This document shows, one piece after another, positions 50,287-63,328 of a DNA stretch of 64,000 nucleotides. The notes beneath the pieces are model-generated. The model worked only from the letters and a program-made list of their open reading frames with translations, was not told the origin of the DNA and did not search any database. The number at the start of each line of letters is the position of its first letter. Position 1 is the stretch's first letter. The stretch comes from Cellulosimicrobium marinum (lineage in GTDB: Bacteria > Actinomycetota > Actinomycetes > Actinomycetales > Cellulomonadaceae). The position numbers and the translations under genes were made by a program. The stretch is taken from contig NZ_JAJBZH010000001.1 of assembly GCF_020551945.1 (NCBI RefSeq), forward strand, positions 62,001 through 126,000, given 5' to 3'.

Positions 50287-51594
50287 ATCTTTCCGAGCGG
50301 GGGGGACGTCTCCGGGTCCCGCGGAGGTGTCGGGCTCCGGGCCGACCTCCTCCGGGTTGGGCAGCCGCGCGAGGAACCGGAACCCGACGAGCCCCACGAC
50401 CACCGCCACACCGCCGCCCACGACCAGCGGCGTGGTGAGGTCCACGCGCGCCAGCAGGCCGCCGAGGAACGCCCCGAGCGGCATGACGCCCCACAGCAGG
50501 GTCCGCCACGTCCCGTGGACGCGTCCGAGCAGCCGGCTCGGGATGACGGCCTGCCGCAGGGACATGACGTGGATGTTCCACACGGTGGTGCCGCCGAACG
50601 AGAGGGCGAGCAGCACCGCGGCGACGGGGACGACCGGCACGAGCCCCATGACGACGAGCGCCGTCGGCGTCGCGAGGTTCGCGACGGCCATGACCGGCCC
50701 GGAGCGGAACCGGTCCTTGAGGGGTGTCGCGACGGCGGCGCCCAGCAGCGAGCCGAGGGCACCGACGAGCATGAACGCCCCGAACCACCCCTCCGGCACG
50801 CCGAGCCGGTCGAGGACGAACAGCACGAGGGTCGCCGTCGCGGCGGAGAAGCAGAGCCCGACGACGGTCGAGAGCAGCCACAGCGGCCGCAGCACGGGGT
50901 GCGCCCAGATGTACCGGACGCCGTCGGCGACCTGGCGGTGCCAGGGCGCCCGGGCGTCGTCGGGCGGGCCGGTGCGGTGCTCGCCCGCCGCGGCGGCGGG
51001 CAGGAAGAACGCGAGGACGAACGCGGCCGCGTACGCGGCGGCTCCGACGCCGAGCGGGATGACGACGGCGACGGCGAAGAGCGCCGAGGTGAGCGGTGCG
51101 CTGAGGAAGTTCTGCACGGTGACCTCGCCCGCCTCGATGCGCGAGTTCGCGCGCGGGAGGTCGGCGGGGCGCACGATCGACGGCACGACCGCGCGGATCG
51201 CGCCGTCGTACACGGTCTCGAAGGCGCCGTGGAGGAACACGACGGCGTACAGCGACCAGATCGTCAGGGTGTCGGTCCACGCGAGGGCGACGAGGCCCAG
51301 CGCGACGACGGTCCGCACCCCGTTGGCGAGCGCGAGCGCGTGCCGCCGGTCGACCCGGTCGAGGAGGATCCCGGCGGGGATGGCGAAGAACAGCCACGGC
51401 AGGAGCGCGACGGCGGCGATGCCGGACACGAGGACGGGGTCGTCGGTGAGGCGCACGGCGAGCAGGGGTGCGGCGACGCGCGCGACGCCGTCGCCGAGGC
51501 TGGAGCTGAGGTTGGCCGTGAAGACGTTGGTGAACGCCGGGCCGAGCGGCGTGCGGGGCAGCCGCGGCGCCCGGTCGCGGCGTCGGGGGGACAT
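50281..51594 (-). CDS. MFS exporter (MFS_3 type)
   Basis: 437 residues with twelve predicted helices. The motif after helix 2 is GILLDRVDRRHALALANG, and a charged central loop (about 205-225) follows helix 6. The C-terminus is an acidic/Pro-rich tail. The family includes siderophore and drug exporters. ATG 51594 has TAGTCT seven bases upstream on its strand. It is downstream of and parallel to a TetR gene (30 bp), so probably regulated by it; heme oxygenase follows. Confidence 0.85.
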   Translation of the reverse strand: MSPRRRDRAPRLPRTPLGPAFTNVFTANLSSSLGDGVARVAAPLLAVRLTDDPVLVSGIAAVALLPWLFFAIPAGILLDRVDRRHALALANGVRTVVALGLVALAWTDTLTIWSLYAVVFLHGAFETVYDGAIRAVVPSIVRPADLPRANSRIEAGEVTVQNFLSAPLTSALFAVAVVIPLGVGAAAYAAAFVLAFFLPAAAAGEHRTGPPDDARAPWHRQVADGVRYIWAHPVLRPLWLLSTVVGLCFSAATATLVLFVLDRLGVPEGWFGAFMLVGALGSLLGAAVATPLKDRFRSGPVMAVANLATPTALVVMGLVPVVPVAAVLLALSFGGTTVWNIHVMSLRQAVIPSRLLGRVHGTWRTLLWGVMPLGAFLGGLLARVDLTTPLVVGGGVAVVVGLVGFRFLARLPNPEEVGPEPDTSAGPGDVPPARKDR

Positions 51595-51624
51595 GCGACC
51601 GAGACTACGAGACGGTTGCCCCGG

Positions 51625-52242
51625 TCAGCGGCGCGGGAGGGCGGGTGCGTCGAGGTCGGCGCCGACCGCGCGGAGCACGAACGCCTCCGTCGCGGCGACG
51701 GCCTGCTCGCGGGCGGCGGGGTCGTCGGGCATGAGGCGCCCGGACAGGCACGCGTTGACGAGCTGGACGGTCGTGTCGATGTCCTGCGCGGGGAACTCCC
51801 CGGCCTCGATGCCGGACCGCACGATCCGGCGCAGGATCGCCTCGACGAGCTCGGCGTGCTCGCGCAGGCGCTGTCGCGTGGTCCGGGAGAGGACCGTGCG
51901 CAGGTCCGGGCCGGGGGCGAGGTGGAACACGCGCGTGAGCTGCGCCTGCTGGCGGATGTACGTGCGCAGCTGTGCCACGGGGTCGTCGACGTCGTCGAGG
52001 GCCCGTTCGAGGGTGCTCACGTACTGCTCGGTCTCGTGCGTGATGAACCCGAGGAGCAGTGCTTCCTTGTCGGGGAAGTGGTTGTACACGGCCGTGCGTC
52101 CCACGCCGGCGGCGGCGGCGATGTCGGCGAGGGAGATGGCGTCGAACCCGCGGTCCATCATGAGGGTCGAGAGCGCGGCGAACAGCTTCTGCCGGGTCTG
52201 TGCGCGGTGCTCGTGGAGGGACCCTCCGATGATCTTGGGCAT
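51625..52242 (-). CDS. TetR-family regulator
   Basis: 205 residues. Helix-turn-helix about 20-62 (ISLADIAAAAGVGRTAVYNHFPDKEALL), then a C-terminal helical domain ending in an Ala-rich helix. It is upstream of the MFS gene in the same direction and divergent from a DinB-like gene, with a 13-bp inverted repeat between. ATG 52242 has TAGGGT six bases upstream (leaderless layout). Likely represses the MFS gene and itself. Confidence 0.88.
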   Translation of the reverse strand: MPKIIGGSLHEHRAQTRQKLFAALSTLMMDRGFDAISLADIAAAAGVGRTAVYNHFPDKEALLLGFITHETEQYVSTLERALDDVDDPVAQLRTYIRQQAQLTRVFHLAPGPDLRTVLSRTTRQRLREHAELVEAILRRIVRSGIEAGEFPAQDIDTTVQLVNACLSGRLMPDDPAAREQAVAATEAFVLRAVGADLDAPALPRR

Positions 52243-52262
52243 GCTGACACCCTAGGGAGGTC

Positions 52263-52319
52263 GTGTCAGAACGCCAAACGGGGCGGTCCGGGACGTGTCG
52301 CGACCGGGCGTTCTGGCAC
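52263..52319. promoter_or_regulatory. long inverted repeat between TetR and DinB-like genes
   Basis: GTGTCAGAACGCC (52263-52275) and GGCGTTCTGGCAC (52307-52319) are inverted copies with one mismatch, centres 44 bp apart. The right copy adjoins the DinB-like start, the left one the TetR minus-10. Two operator sites or one looped operator for TetR. Confidence 0.6.
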
Positions 52320-52328
52320 ACTCCCGCC

Positions 52329-52898
52329 ATGGACCCCCGCGCGCCCCGGGCCGACGAGCCTGCCTACCCCGACTACCCCGCCGTCCCCGCCGACACCAAG
52401 GACTGGACCTGGGTCCTCGACCGCCCCTGCCCCGAGTGCGGCTTCGTCGCCGGCACGGTCGAGCCCGACGCCGTCGGCCCCGCCGTGCGCGACGCGATCC
52501 CCCGGTACGTCGCAGTCCTCGGGCGCGCCGACGCCCGCACCCGGCCCGCCCCCACGACCTGGTCGCCGCTCGAGTACGGCGCCCACGTGCGCGACGTCTT
52601 CTCCGTCTTCGACGTGCGCCTCCAGTCGATGGTCGAGGGCGACGACCCGCTCTTCGCGAACTGGGACCAGGACGCGACGGCGCTCGCCGAGGACTACGCG
52701 CACCAGGACCCGGCCGTCGTCGCGCGCGAGCTCGAGATCGCGGGGGAGCGCGTCGCCGGGCGCTTCGACGCCCTCGCCCCCGACACGTGGGACCGCCCGG
52801 GGCGTCGGTCCAACGGGTCCGTCTTCACCGTCCGCACGCTCGGGCAGTACTTCCTGCACGACGTCGTGCACCACCTGCGCGACGTCGACGCCCCGTGA
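52329..52898 (+). CDS. DinB-superfamily protein
   Basis: 189 residues of a four-helix DinB/YfiT-like bundle. Candidate metal histidines are in LEYGAHVRDVF and in the C-terminal FLHDVVHHLRDV. The N-terminus carries RPCPECGF, a Cys pair seen in this actinobacterial subgroup. Family members are thiol (for example mycothiol or bacillithiol) S-transferases; the reaction here is unproven. ATG 52329 is preferred to GTG 52263, which would put the operator inside the gene. Confidence 0.82.
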   Translation: MDPRAPRADEPAYPDYPAVPADTKDWTWVLDRPCPECGFVAGTVEPDAVGPAVRDAIPRYVAVLGRADARTRPAPTTWSPLEYGAHVRDVFSVFDVRLQSMVEGDDPLFANWDQDATALAEDYAHQDPAVVARELEIAGERVAGRFDALAPDTWDRPGRRSNGSVFTVRTLGQYFLHDVVHHLRDVDAP

Positions 52899-52970
52899 GC
52901 CGGGCCGATCGACCCCGGCGCGTCACACCCGCGTAACATCCACGCATTCCGGGCGGTCTACCGTCCGGGC

Positions 52971-53981
52971 ATGGACGCCGCCGTCGTCGCCGGACTCGTG
53001 CCCGAGGCGCACGCCGGCGCTCACCTCCTCGCCCTCCCGCGCTCGCGCGCGACCGCCCGCGTGCCGCTCGACGCCCTCGCGCGCGCCTGGTTCCCCGACG
53101 CCGCCTGGACGACGGCACCCGGCGGGGGCGGGCCCGCTCGGCCCATGGCGGGGGCCCGGTTCCGGGGCGTCGTGCCCGACGACGCGGTGCGGCCCGGGGA
53201 GCTGCACCTCGCCGAGGGAGTGCGCGCCGTCGGGCCCTTCCCGCTCAGCGGCCCGCAGACGCAGGCGCTCGACCTCGCGAGCGGCGCGGCCGAGGCCTTC
53301 GCGCTCGTCCTCGACGCCCCGGCGCCGCGCGGCGCCCCCACGGCCGTCCCCGACGACCGGGACGGCCTGGCGCGTGCGTTCGCGGGCGGGCTGCCCACCG
53401 GCGCCGAGCTGCAGACGGTGGCGTGGGCGGTCGCCGCCGCCCGCCGCACCGGCGGCGCGGTGGTCGTGGACGGCACCACCGTCCTCACGCCCGACCCGAC
53501 CTCCGGCGTCGACCTCGTCCTCTTCACCGCGCAGGTGCTCACGCCGGAGGAGGGGCTCGGGGTGCTGCGCACGGTCGTCCCGTCCGCGGTCGTGACCGAG
53601 CACCACCCCCGGCACGACGGGCCGGCGGCGTTCGCGGCGTCGGGCGACACGCCGTACGACGGCGCGGTCCGGCTCGCCATGCAGCGCGTCCCCGAGGTGC
53701 CGCTCGCGCTCGGCGGGCTCGACTGGCGGGAGTACGGCCCGTACGCGTACCGGCTGTCCTGGGGACCGGCGGACCCGTACGAGCTCGAGCTCGAACGACC
53801 GTCGGGCCTGCACGTCATCGCCCGGGGTCGTGCACGTGTCCTCGTGGCCCGGCTCGCGGCGGTGCTGCACGGTCGTGTCGGCGGGACGCTCGTCGACGAC
53901 GGCGGGTTCGTCGTGCGCGACCTCGACCTCGACGAGCGGCTCACGCCCGCGACGGCTCCGACGACGCACTTCTGGGTCTGA
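52971..53981 (+). CDS. hypothetical protein, actinobacterial
   Basis: 336 residues, soluble, rich in Ala, Val, Asp and Pro, with no signal peptide and no recognised domain. Visible blocks include VLTPEEGLGVLRTVVPSAV and DWREYGPYAYRLSWGPADPYELELERP, suggesting a mixed alpha/beta protein. Codon use is like its neighbours, so the gene is genuine. ATG 52971 has TACCGT six bases upstream, the leaderless layout. Function unknown. The following 676 bp are gene-free. Confidence 0.75.
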   Translation: MDAAVVAGLVPEAHAGAHLLALPRSRATARVPLDALARAWFPDAAWTTAPGGGGPARPMAGARFRGVVPDDAVRPGELHLAEGVRAVGPFPLSGPQTQALDLASGAAEAFALVLDAPAPRGAPTAVPDDRDGLARAFAGGLPTGAELQTVAWAVAAARRTGGAVVVDGTTVLTPDPTSGVDLVLFTAQVLTPEEGLGVLRTVVPSAVVTEHHPRHDGPAAFAASGDTPYDGAVRLAMQRVPEVPLALGGLDWREYGPYAYRLSWGPADPYELELERPSGLHVIARGRARVLVARLAAVLHGRVGGTLVDDGGFVVRDLDLDERLTPATAPTTHFWV

Positions 53982-54048
53982 CGGTCCGGTCCGTCCCGTC
54001 GCCGCCTCCCGGGTGAACCCCCGGCGTCGGGGGTGACAGCCAGGTTTC

Positions 54049-54115
54049 CTGTCCACAGAATTCGTCCACAGGGCTGTGGGCGGTGTGGGCATCCCGGGCC
54101 AGACGCTGTGGACGA
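54049..54115. promoter_or_regulatory. cluster of DnaA-box-like motifs
   Basis: Three 9-mers each differ from the actinobacterial DnaA box TTGTCCACA by one base, in 67 bp, two direct and one inverted. There are no dnaA or dnaN genes nearby, so this is not oriC by context; a DnaA-titration or regulatory site is possible. Confidence 0.5.
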
Positions 54116-54519
54116 ACCTGTGGTCAGAGAACCCCTCGAAATGACACCGGTGGGAACCCTTGCCCCGGCCCCCGTCCGGGGACTACAAACGTGCGTATCG
54201 GCCCGCACGGGCGCACGTGGACGACGAGGTTCCGGCACGCAGCGAGAGGGGTCCACAGCCTCCGCCGGGGCAGCGGCAGGAGACACCACGTGTGCTCGCG
54301 AGGGCACGGTCGACCGGAGAACGGCGGACGACCCGAGGCCACGGCCCGGGCTGCGCGCGACGGCGCAGGCTCCGACGGACCCGGAAGACCGACCGCGATC
54401 GGCGACACCGAGGAGAACGGGCCGGAACGTCCGTGCCCGCGGCGTCGCCGGGCCGCCACGTCGCGAGCGGCGCCCCGACGGGCCTACGGCCCGACCGCCC
54501 CGGGGTTGCGCGGCGACGA

Positions 54520-54554
54520 CGAGGCCCCTCGGAATCCTGCTCCGAGGGGCCTCG
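54520..54554. terminator. strong orphan terminator
   Basis: CGAGGCCCCTCGGA (54520-54533) pairs perfectly with TCCGAGGGGCCTCG (54541-54554), loop of seven, followed by the relatively T-rich GACGCTATTCTC. No coding gene ends within 500 bp to the left, and the gene to the right reads away. Confidence 0.75.
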
Positions 54555-54657
54555 ACGCTATTCTCCCGCGCCGGGACGCCCGGACGAAGCGCCGGGGCCA
54601 CGTCGTCACCGAGCCGTGACCGGGCGGGCCCGCGCACGACGGGCCTACGCTCGTCCC

Positions 54658-55713
54658 GTGAGCAACCTCGAGACCCGCCCGGAGGAACGCGTGTGCGCCA
54701 CGGGTGCGCCCGGGACGGGCCCCGTGGAGGTGCTGGAGCACCGCGACGTGCCCCTCGGCGGCACCCGGGCCATGCGGGTCCGGCGCACGATCCCGCAACG
54801 CGCCCGCTCGCTCGTCGGCGCCTGGTGCTTCCTCGACCACTACGGCCCCGACCCCCTGCCCGCCATCGGCGACGGGACCGACGGGATGCAGGTGCCGCCC
54901 CACCCCCACACCGGGCTCCAGACCGTCACCTGGCTGTTCGCCGGCGAGATCCTGCACCGCGACTCCGTCGGGTCGCTCCAGACCGTGCGCCCCGGCGAGC
55001 TCAACCTCATGACCGCCGGGCGCGGCATCTCCCACTCCGAGGAGTCGCCCCGCGGGACGCGGCCGCCCGTCCTGCACGGCGTCCAGCTCTGGGTCGCGCT
55101 GCCCGGCGACCGGCTCGCCGACGCCCCCGCGTTCGAGCACCACGCCGACCTGCCCGTCGCCGACCACGACGGCGCACGCGTCCAGGTCTTCCTCGGTGCG
55201 CTCGGGGTCGCGGGGACCGCGCTGCGCTCGCCCGCGACGTCGTACACGCCGATCGTCGGGGCCCAGATCGACCTCGCCCCGGGCGCGCGCGTCGAGCTCG
55301 ACGTCGACCCCGCCTTCGAGCACGGCCTCCTCGTGGACGACGGCGCCGCCCGGCTCGAGCGCGAGGACGTGCCCGTGGCGTCGCTCGGCTACGTCGGGCC
55401 GGGGCGTCGGACGCTCGCCGTCGAGGCGGGTCCGGACGGACCCGTGCGGGCCGTGCTCGTCGGCGGCGAGCCGTTCGGCGAGGACATCGTCATGTGGTGG
55501 AACTTCGTCGGCCGGTCGCACGACGACGTCGCGCGCGCCCGCGAGGACTGGCAGGCCCAGCTCGTGGTCGCCGACGAGGGCGGGACCCGCTCCGCGGACG
55601 GCGCGAGCGCCGGCAGGTTCGGCGCGGTCGTCGGCTACGACGGCGGCCCGCTGCCCGCCCCGGTCCTCCCCGACGTCCGCCTCCGTCCGCGCACCCGCCC
55701 GTCCGCGAGGTAG
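54658..55713 (+). CDS. pirin-family protein
   Basis: 351 residues with two cupin barrels. The metal site in the N-terminal barrel is His82 and His84 (PPHPHTGLQT), with His126 and Glu128 (GRGISHSEE). Pirins act as quercetinases or redox-sensitive regulators; the role here is unknown. It is about 40 residues longer than typical, by an N-terminal extension and a Pro/Arg-rich C-terminus. GTG 54658 has TACGCT six bases upstream (leaderless layout). Confidence 0.88.
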   Translation: MSNLETRPEERVCATGAPGTGPVEVLEHRDVPLGGTRAMRVRRTIPQRARSLVGAWCFLDHYGPDPLPAIGDGTDGMQVPPHPHTGLQTVTWLFAGEILHRDSVGSLQTVRPGELNLMTAGRGISHSEESPRGTRPPVLHGVQLWVALPGDRLADAPAFEHHADLPVADHDGARVQVFLGALGVAGTALRSPATSYTPIVGAQIDLAPGARVELDVDPAFEHGLLVDDGAARLEREDVPVASLGYVGPGRRTLAVEAGPDGPVRAVLVGGEPFGEDIVMWWNFVGRSHDDVARAREDWQAQLVVADEGGTRSADGASAGRFGAVVGYDGGPLPAPVLPDVRLRPRTRPSAR

Positions 55714-55766
55714 CGCCCGAGCGCTCTCTCGCGGGGCGGCGGGTCGGCGTCGGTAGACTGCCGCGC

Positions 55767-56591
55767 ATGGCCAAGAACTCCACGCCCGACTTCGTGCTGC
55801 GTCCGTTCGAGGGACTGCCCGGCGAGACCGACTGGGTCGCGATGCGGGAGGTCGTGCCCTCGGCGTCGGCCACGGCCCGCACGACCGCCGAGCACGGCGC
55901 GCGCGACGTCCTCGTCGTCACCGTGCTGCCCGCGGGCTGGGCGGCGCTGCACCGTCAGGACGGGACGATCCTCCTCGCCGTGCAGACCCTCGCCGGGTCC
56001 GGCGACACGAGCCGCGACCTCGCTGCGGCGCTGCTGGAGGCGATCGACACCGAGCCGGGCACGTCGATCGAGACGAGCGCGCTGCCCGACGCCGGCCCGC
56101 GCCTGCAGGACGTGCTCGACCCGTCGGTCCCGTTCGAGGTCACGGTCCACGAGGACTTCTCGTACTGGCTCGACCCGTCGCAGGAGGTCACGGCCGAGGT
56201 GCGGGCGTCGCTCGACGAGGCCGCCGAGTCGATGGTCCCCACCGTCAAGGTCGACGCCGTCCCGTCCGCGTACTGGTGCCGCATGTCGCGCGAGTTCCTG
56301 CGCTGGGCACGCCCGGAGCCGGAGGACACGCTCATCGACGCGATCTCACGCCTGCACGCGCGCCGCGAGTCGGGTCTCGCGGGCGGCAAGTTCGTGGGCG
56401 CCTTCCGGTCGAGCGGCCTGCTCGTGCCCGTGTGGGAGCTGCCGCGCGGCACCGAGGCGGACGAGCTCGAGGGCCCGCTCGCCGAGCTCGACGCACGGCT
56501 CACGGAGGCGCTCGCCGTCACGGAGCCGCTCGACGCGAACGAGCGCCGGGCGCGTGCGGGGATCGTCTCGCGCCAGGTGACGCTGCGCTGA
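55767..56591 (+). CDS. DUF5926-family protein
   Basis: 274 residues, soluble and Asp/Glu-rich. It begins MAKNSTPDFVLRPFEGLPGE and has WCRMSREFLRWARPEPEDTL near the middle, matching the actinobacterial DUF5926 family as far as can be recalled. Some family members carry an N-terminal SEC-C zinc motif; it is absent here. Function unknown. ATG 55767 has TAGACT seven bases upstream. Followed by the GT2 gene in the same direction. Confidence 0.72.
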   Translation: MAKNSTPDFVLRPFEGLPGETDWVAMREVVPSASATARTTAEHGARDVLVVTVLPAGWAALHRQDGTILLAVQTLAGSGDTSRDLAAALLEAIDTEPGTSIETSALPDAGPRLQDVLDPSVPFEVTVHEDFSYWLDPSQEVTAEVRASLDEAAESMVPTVKVDAVPSAYWCRMSREFLRWARPEPEDTLIDAISRLHARRESGLAGGKFVGAFRSSGLLVPVWELPRGTEADELEGPLAELDARLTEALAVTEPLDANERRARAGIVSRQVTLR

Positions 56592-57510
56592 GGTCCTGGG
56601 GAGAAGCCGTGCAGGTCCGTGGCGGCGCGCCTGACGATTCTGCGGTCAACTCTTTGCACTACTAGGCTGGCGGCGTGAACGCGGACCATCGGTCGACCGA
56701 GGCGAGTAACGAGACGGGACGTCGAGTGACGTCCCCGTCGCCCACCTATCTCTCGGCGTCCGGGACGCGCGCCCGCACACCGCGGCCCGTCGTCGCGACG
56801 GGCCGGACGGGCCGGGCCGTGCGCCAGCGCGTCGCTGTCATCGTCCCCGCGAAGGACGAGGCGCGCCGGATCGCCGCGACCGTCCGCGCGGCCAAGGCGA
56901 TCCCGCACGTCGACCTCGTGCTCGTCGTCGACGACGGCAGCGAGGACGCGACCCAGCACGTCGCGCGCGAGGCGGGCGCCGTCGTCGTGCGGCACTCGCA
57001 CAACCGCGGCAAGGCGGCGGCGATGGAGACGGGTGCGGCGGTGGTCGCCATGCGCGACGCGCCGGACCGTCCCCCGCGCCTGCTGCTCTTCATCGACGGG
57101 GACCTCGGCGAGACGGCGGTCAACACGGCCCCGCTCGTCCCCCCGGTGCTCGACGGGCACGCGGACGTCGCGATCGCCCTCCTGCCTCCGCAGCCGGGCG
57201 CCGGCGGGCGCGGCATCGTCGTGGGGGCGGCGCGCCGCGCGATCCAGACGATGACGGGGTGGACCCCGACGCAGCCCCTGTCCGGGATGCGCTGCCTGAC
57301 CCGTGAGGCGTTCGAGTCCGCGACGCCGCTCGCCCGCGGCTGGGGCGTGGAGACCGGCATGACGATCGACCTGCTCCGGCAGGGCTACGTCGCGGTGGAG
57401 GTGCCCTGCGACCTGCGGCACCGGGCGTCGTCGAACGACCTCAAGGGCCAGCTCCACCGGGCGGCCCAGTACCGGGACGTGCTCATGGCGGTCAACGCGC
57501 GCAAGGTGCG

Positions 57511-62085
<4,575 letters not shown>

Positions 62086-62122
62086 CGGACCAGCCTACGG
62101 CGGGCCCGTGGAGGGGCCGTGC

Positions 62123-63265
62123 TCAGCCCGTGCGCACCACGAGCGCACCCGGGTCGACGCGGCACTCCAGCTCGACGGCCTGACCGAGCACGTCGCCGTC
62201 GACCTGGGCCTGCTCCCCGCCGTCGACGCGGACCCGCACCCGCCGGGCCCGGGCGTGGTCGATGCGCCCGATCTTCGCCGGGAGGTCGTTGCGCACCCCG
62301 AGACCCTGCATGACCACCTCGCCGAAGAGCTGCGCCCAGCCCACGACGCCGCCCCGCGTGTCCACCGCCGCGACGTCGAGCACGCCGTCGTCGATGACCG
62401 CGTCGGGGAGGAGCGTGATGCCGCCGGGCAGGCGGCCGCAGTTGCCGACCATGAGCGAGCGCAGGCGGGCCTCGACGGGCGGCTGGTCGTCGAGGCGGAT
62501 CCGGGCGCGCATCCGCCGCCCGTGCAGGTGGCGGATCCCCGCGACGAAGTAGGCGACCCAGCCGACCTTCGCCTTGAGGACGTCGTCCGCGTCCGCGACC
62601 ATCGCGGCGTCGAACCCGAGGCCGGCGATCACGAGGAAGAGGTGCTCGCGGTCGGTCGGCCGGGCCGCGCCGTCGTCCTCGCCCTCGTCCTTGCCGTCGC
62701 CCTTGCCGTCACCCTTGCCGTCCGCCCAGCGCAGCACCCGCGCCCAGCCGACGTCGACGGGCCGGTCCGCCCCCGCGATGACGACGCGCAGGGCGGCGCG
62801 GGCGTCGCCCACGGGCAGGTCGAGGTTGCGCGCGAGGAGGTTGCCCGTGCCCAGCGGGACGAGGCCCATGGTCCGGCCCGTGCCCACGAGGCCCTCGGCG
62901 ACCGCGCGGACCGTGCCGTCGCCGCCCACCGCGACGACGACGTCCGCGCCGCGGGCGAGGGCCTCCCGCGCCTGGCCCAGCCCAGGGTCCTCGACGGTCG
63001 TCTCGAGCCACAGCGGGTCGGGCAGCGCGGCCTCCGCGAACGCCGCGCGCGCGACGGCCTCGAGCTCGCGGACGTCGGGCTTCGACGGGTTCGCGACGAA
63101 CGCCACGAGCTCGCGCGGGTCGTCCGCCTCGTCGGCGTCGGGGCCGGCGGTGACCGACGTCGCCCGGTCGCCCCGCGCGTGCTGCGCGCGGATCCCGAGC
63201 GCGACGGACAGGGCGACGACGGCGACCGCGAGCGCCACGACCGCCAGCCACAGTTCCCAGCCCAT
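62123..63265 (-). CDS. diacylglycerol kinase-family lipid kinase
   Basis: 380 residues. One N-terminal membrane helix (4-25), then the DAGK catalytic domain with VNP-like AFVANPSK and GGDGT (114-118), the GTGNLLARNL loop, and the C-terminal YegS-type domain. A Lys/Gly/Asp repeat (KGDGKGDGKDEGED, about 188-202) interrupts the sheet and is unusual. It would phosphorylate diacylglycerol or a related lipid. ATG 63265 has TACGGT seven bases upstream. Divergent from serS, as in many actinomycetes. Confidence 0.9.
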   Translation of the reverse strand: MGWELWLAVVALAVAVVALSVALGIRAQHARGDRATSVTAGPDADEADDPRELVAFVANPSKPDVRELEAVARAAFAEAALPDPLWLETTVEDPGLGQAREALARGADVVVAVGGDGTVRAVAEGLVGTGRTMGLVPLGTGNLLARNLDLPVGDARAALRVVIAGADRPVDVGWARVLRWADGKGDGKGDGKDEGEDDGAARPTDREHLFLVIAGLGFDAAMVADADDVLKAKVGWVAYFVAGIRHLHGRRMRARIRLDDQPPVEARLRSLMVGNCGRLPGGITLLPDAVIDDGVLDVAAVDTRGGVVGWAQLFGEVVMQGLGVRNDLPAKIGRIDHARARRVRVRVDGGEQAQVDGDVLGQAVELECRVDPGALVVRTG

Positions 63266-63328
63266 GGTCGGTACCGTAGCGGCCCCGCGCCCGGGCCCCG
63301 TGCCGGGTGCGTTCGTTAGGCTGCACGG

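Larger units (their letters stand above)
53982..54657. other. 676-bp gene-free region
   Basis: No reading frame here has neighbour-like codon use. The left part holds DnaA-box-like 9-mers CTGTCCACA (54049-54057), TCGTCCACA (54062-54070) and, inverted, TGTGGACGA (54107-54115). The right part holds an orphan terminator (54520-54554). Between them is GC-rich sequence with many short stems. A noncoding transcript is possible. Confidence 0.6.

Noticed and set aside
54049-54115. chromosomal origin oriC
   Set aside because: DnaA-like boxes are few and imperfect, and dnaA, dnaN, gyrB and recF are absent; kept only as a possible DnaA-binding cluster.
54083-54619. 178-residue frame in the gene-free region
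   Set aside because: Arg/Gly/Pro-rich with codon positions unlike its neighbours and no plausible start signal; the DNA also holds the terminator.
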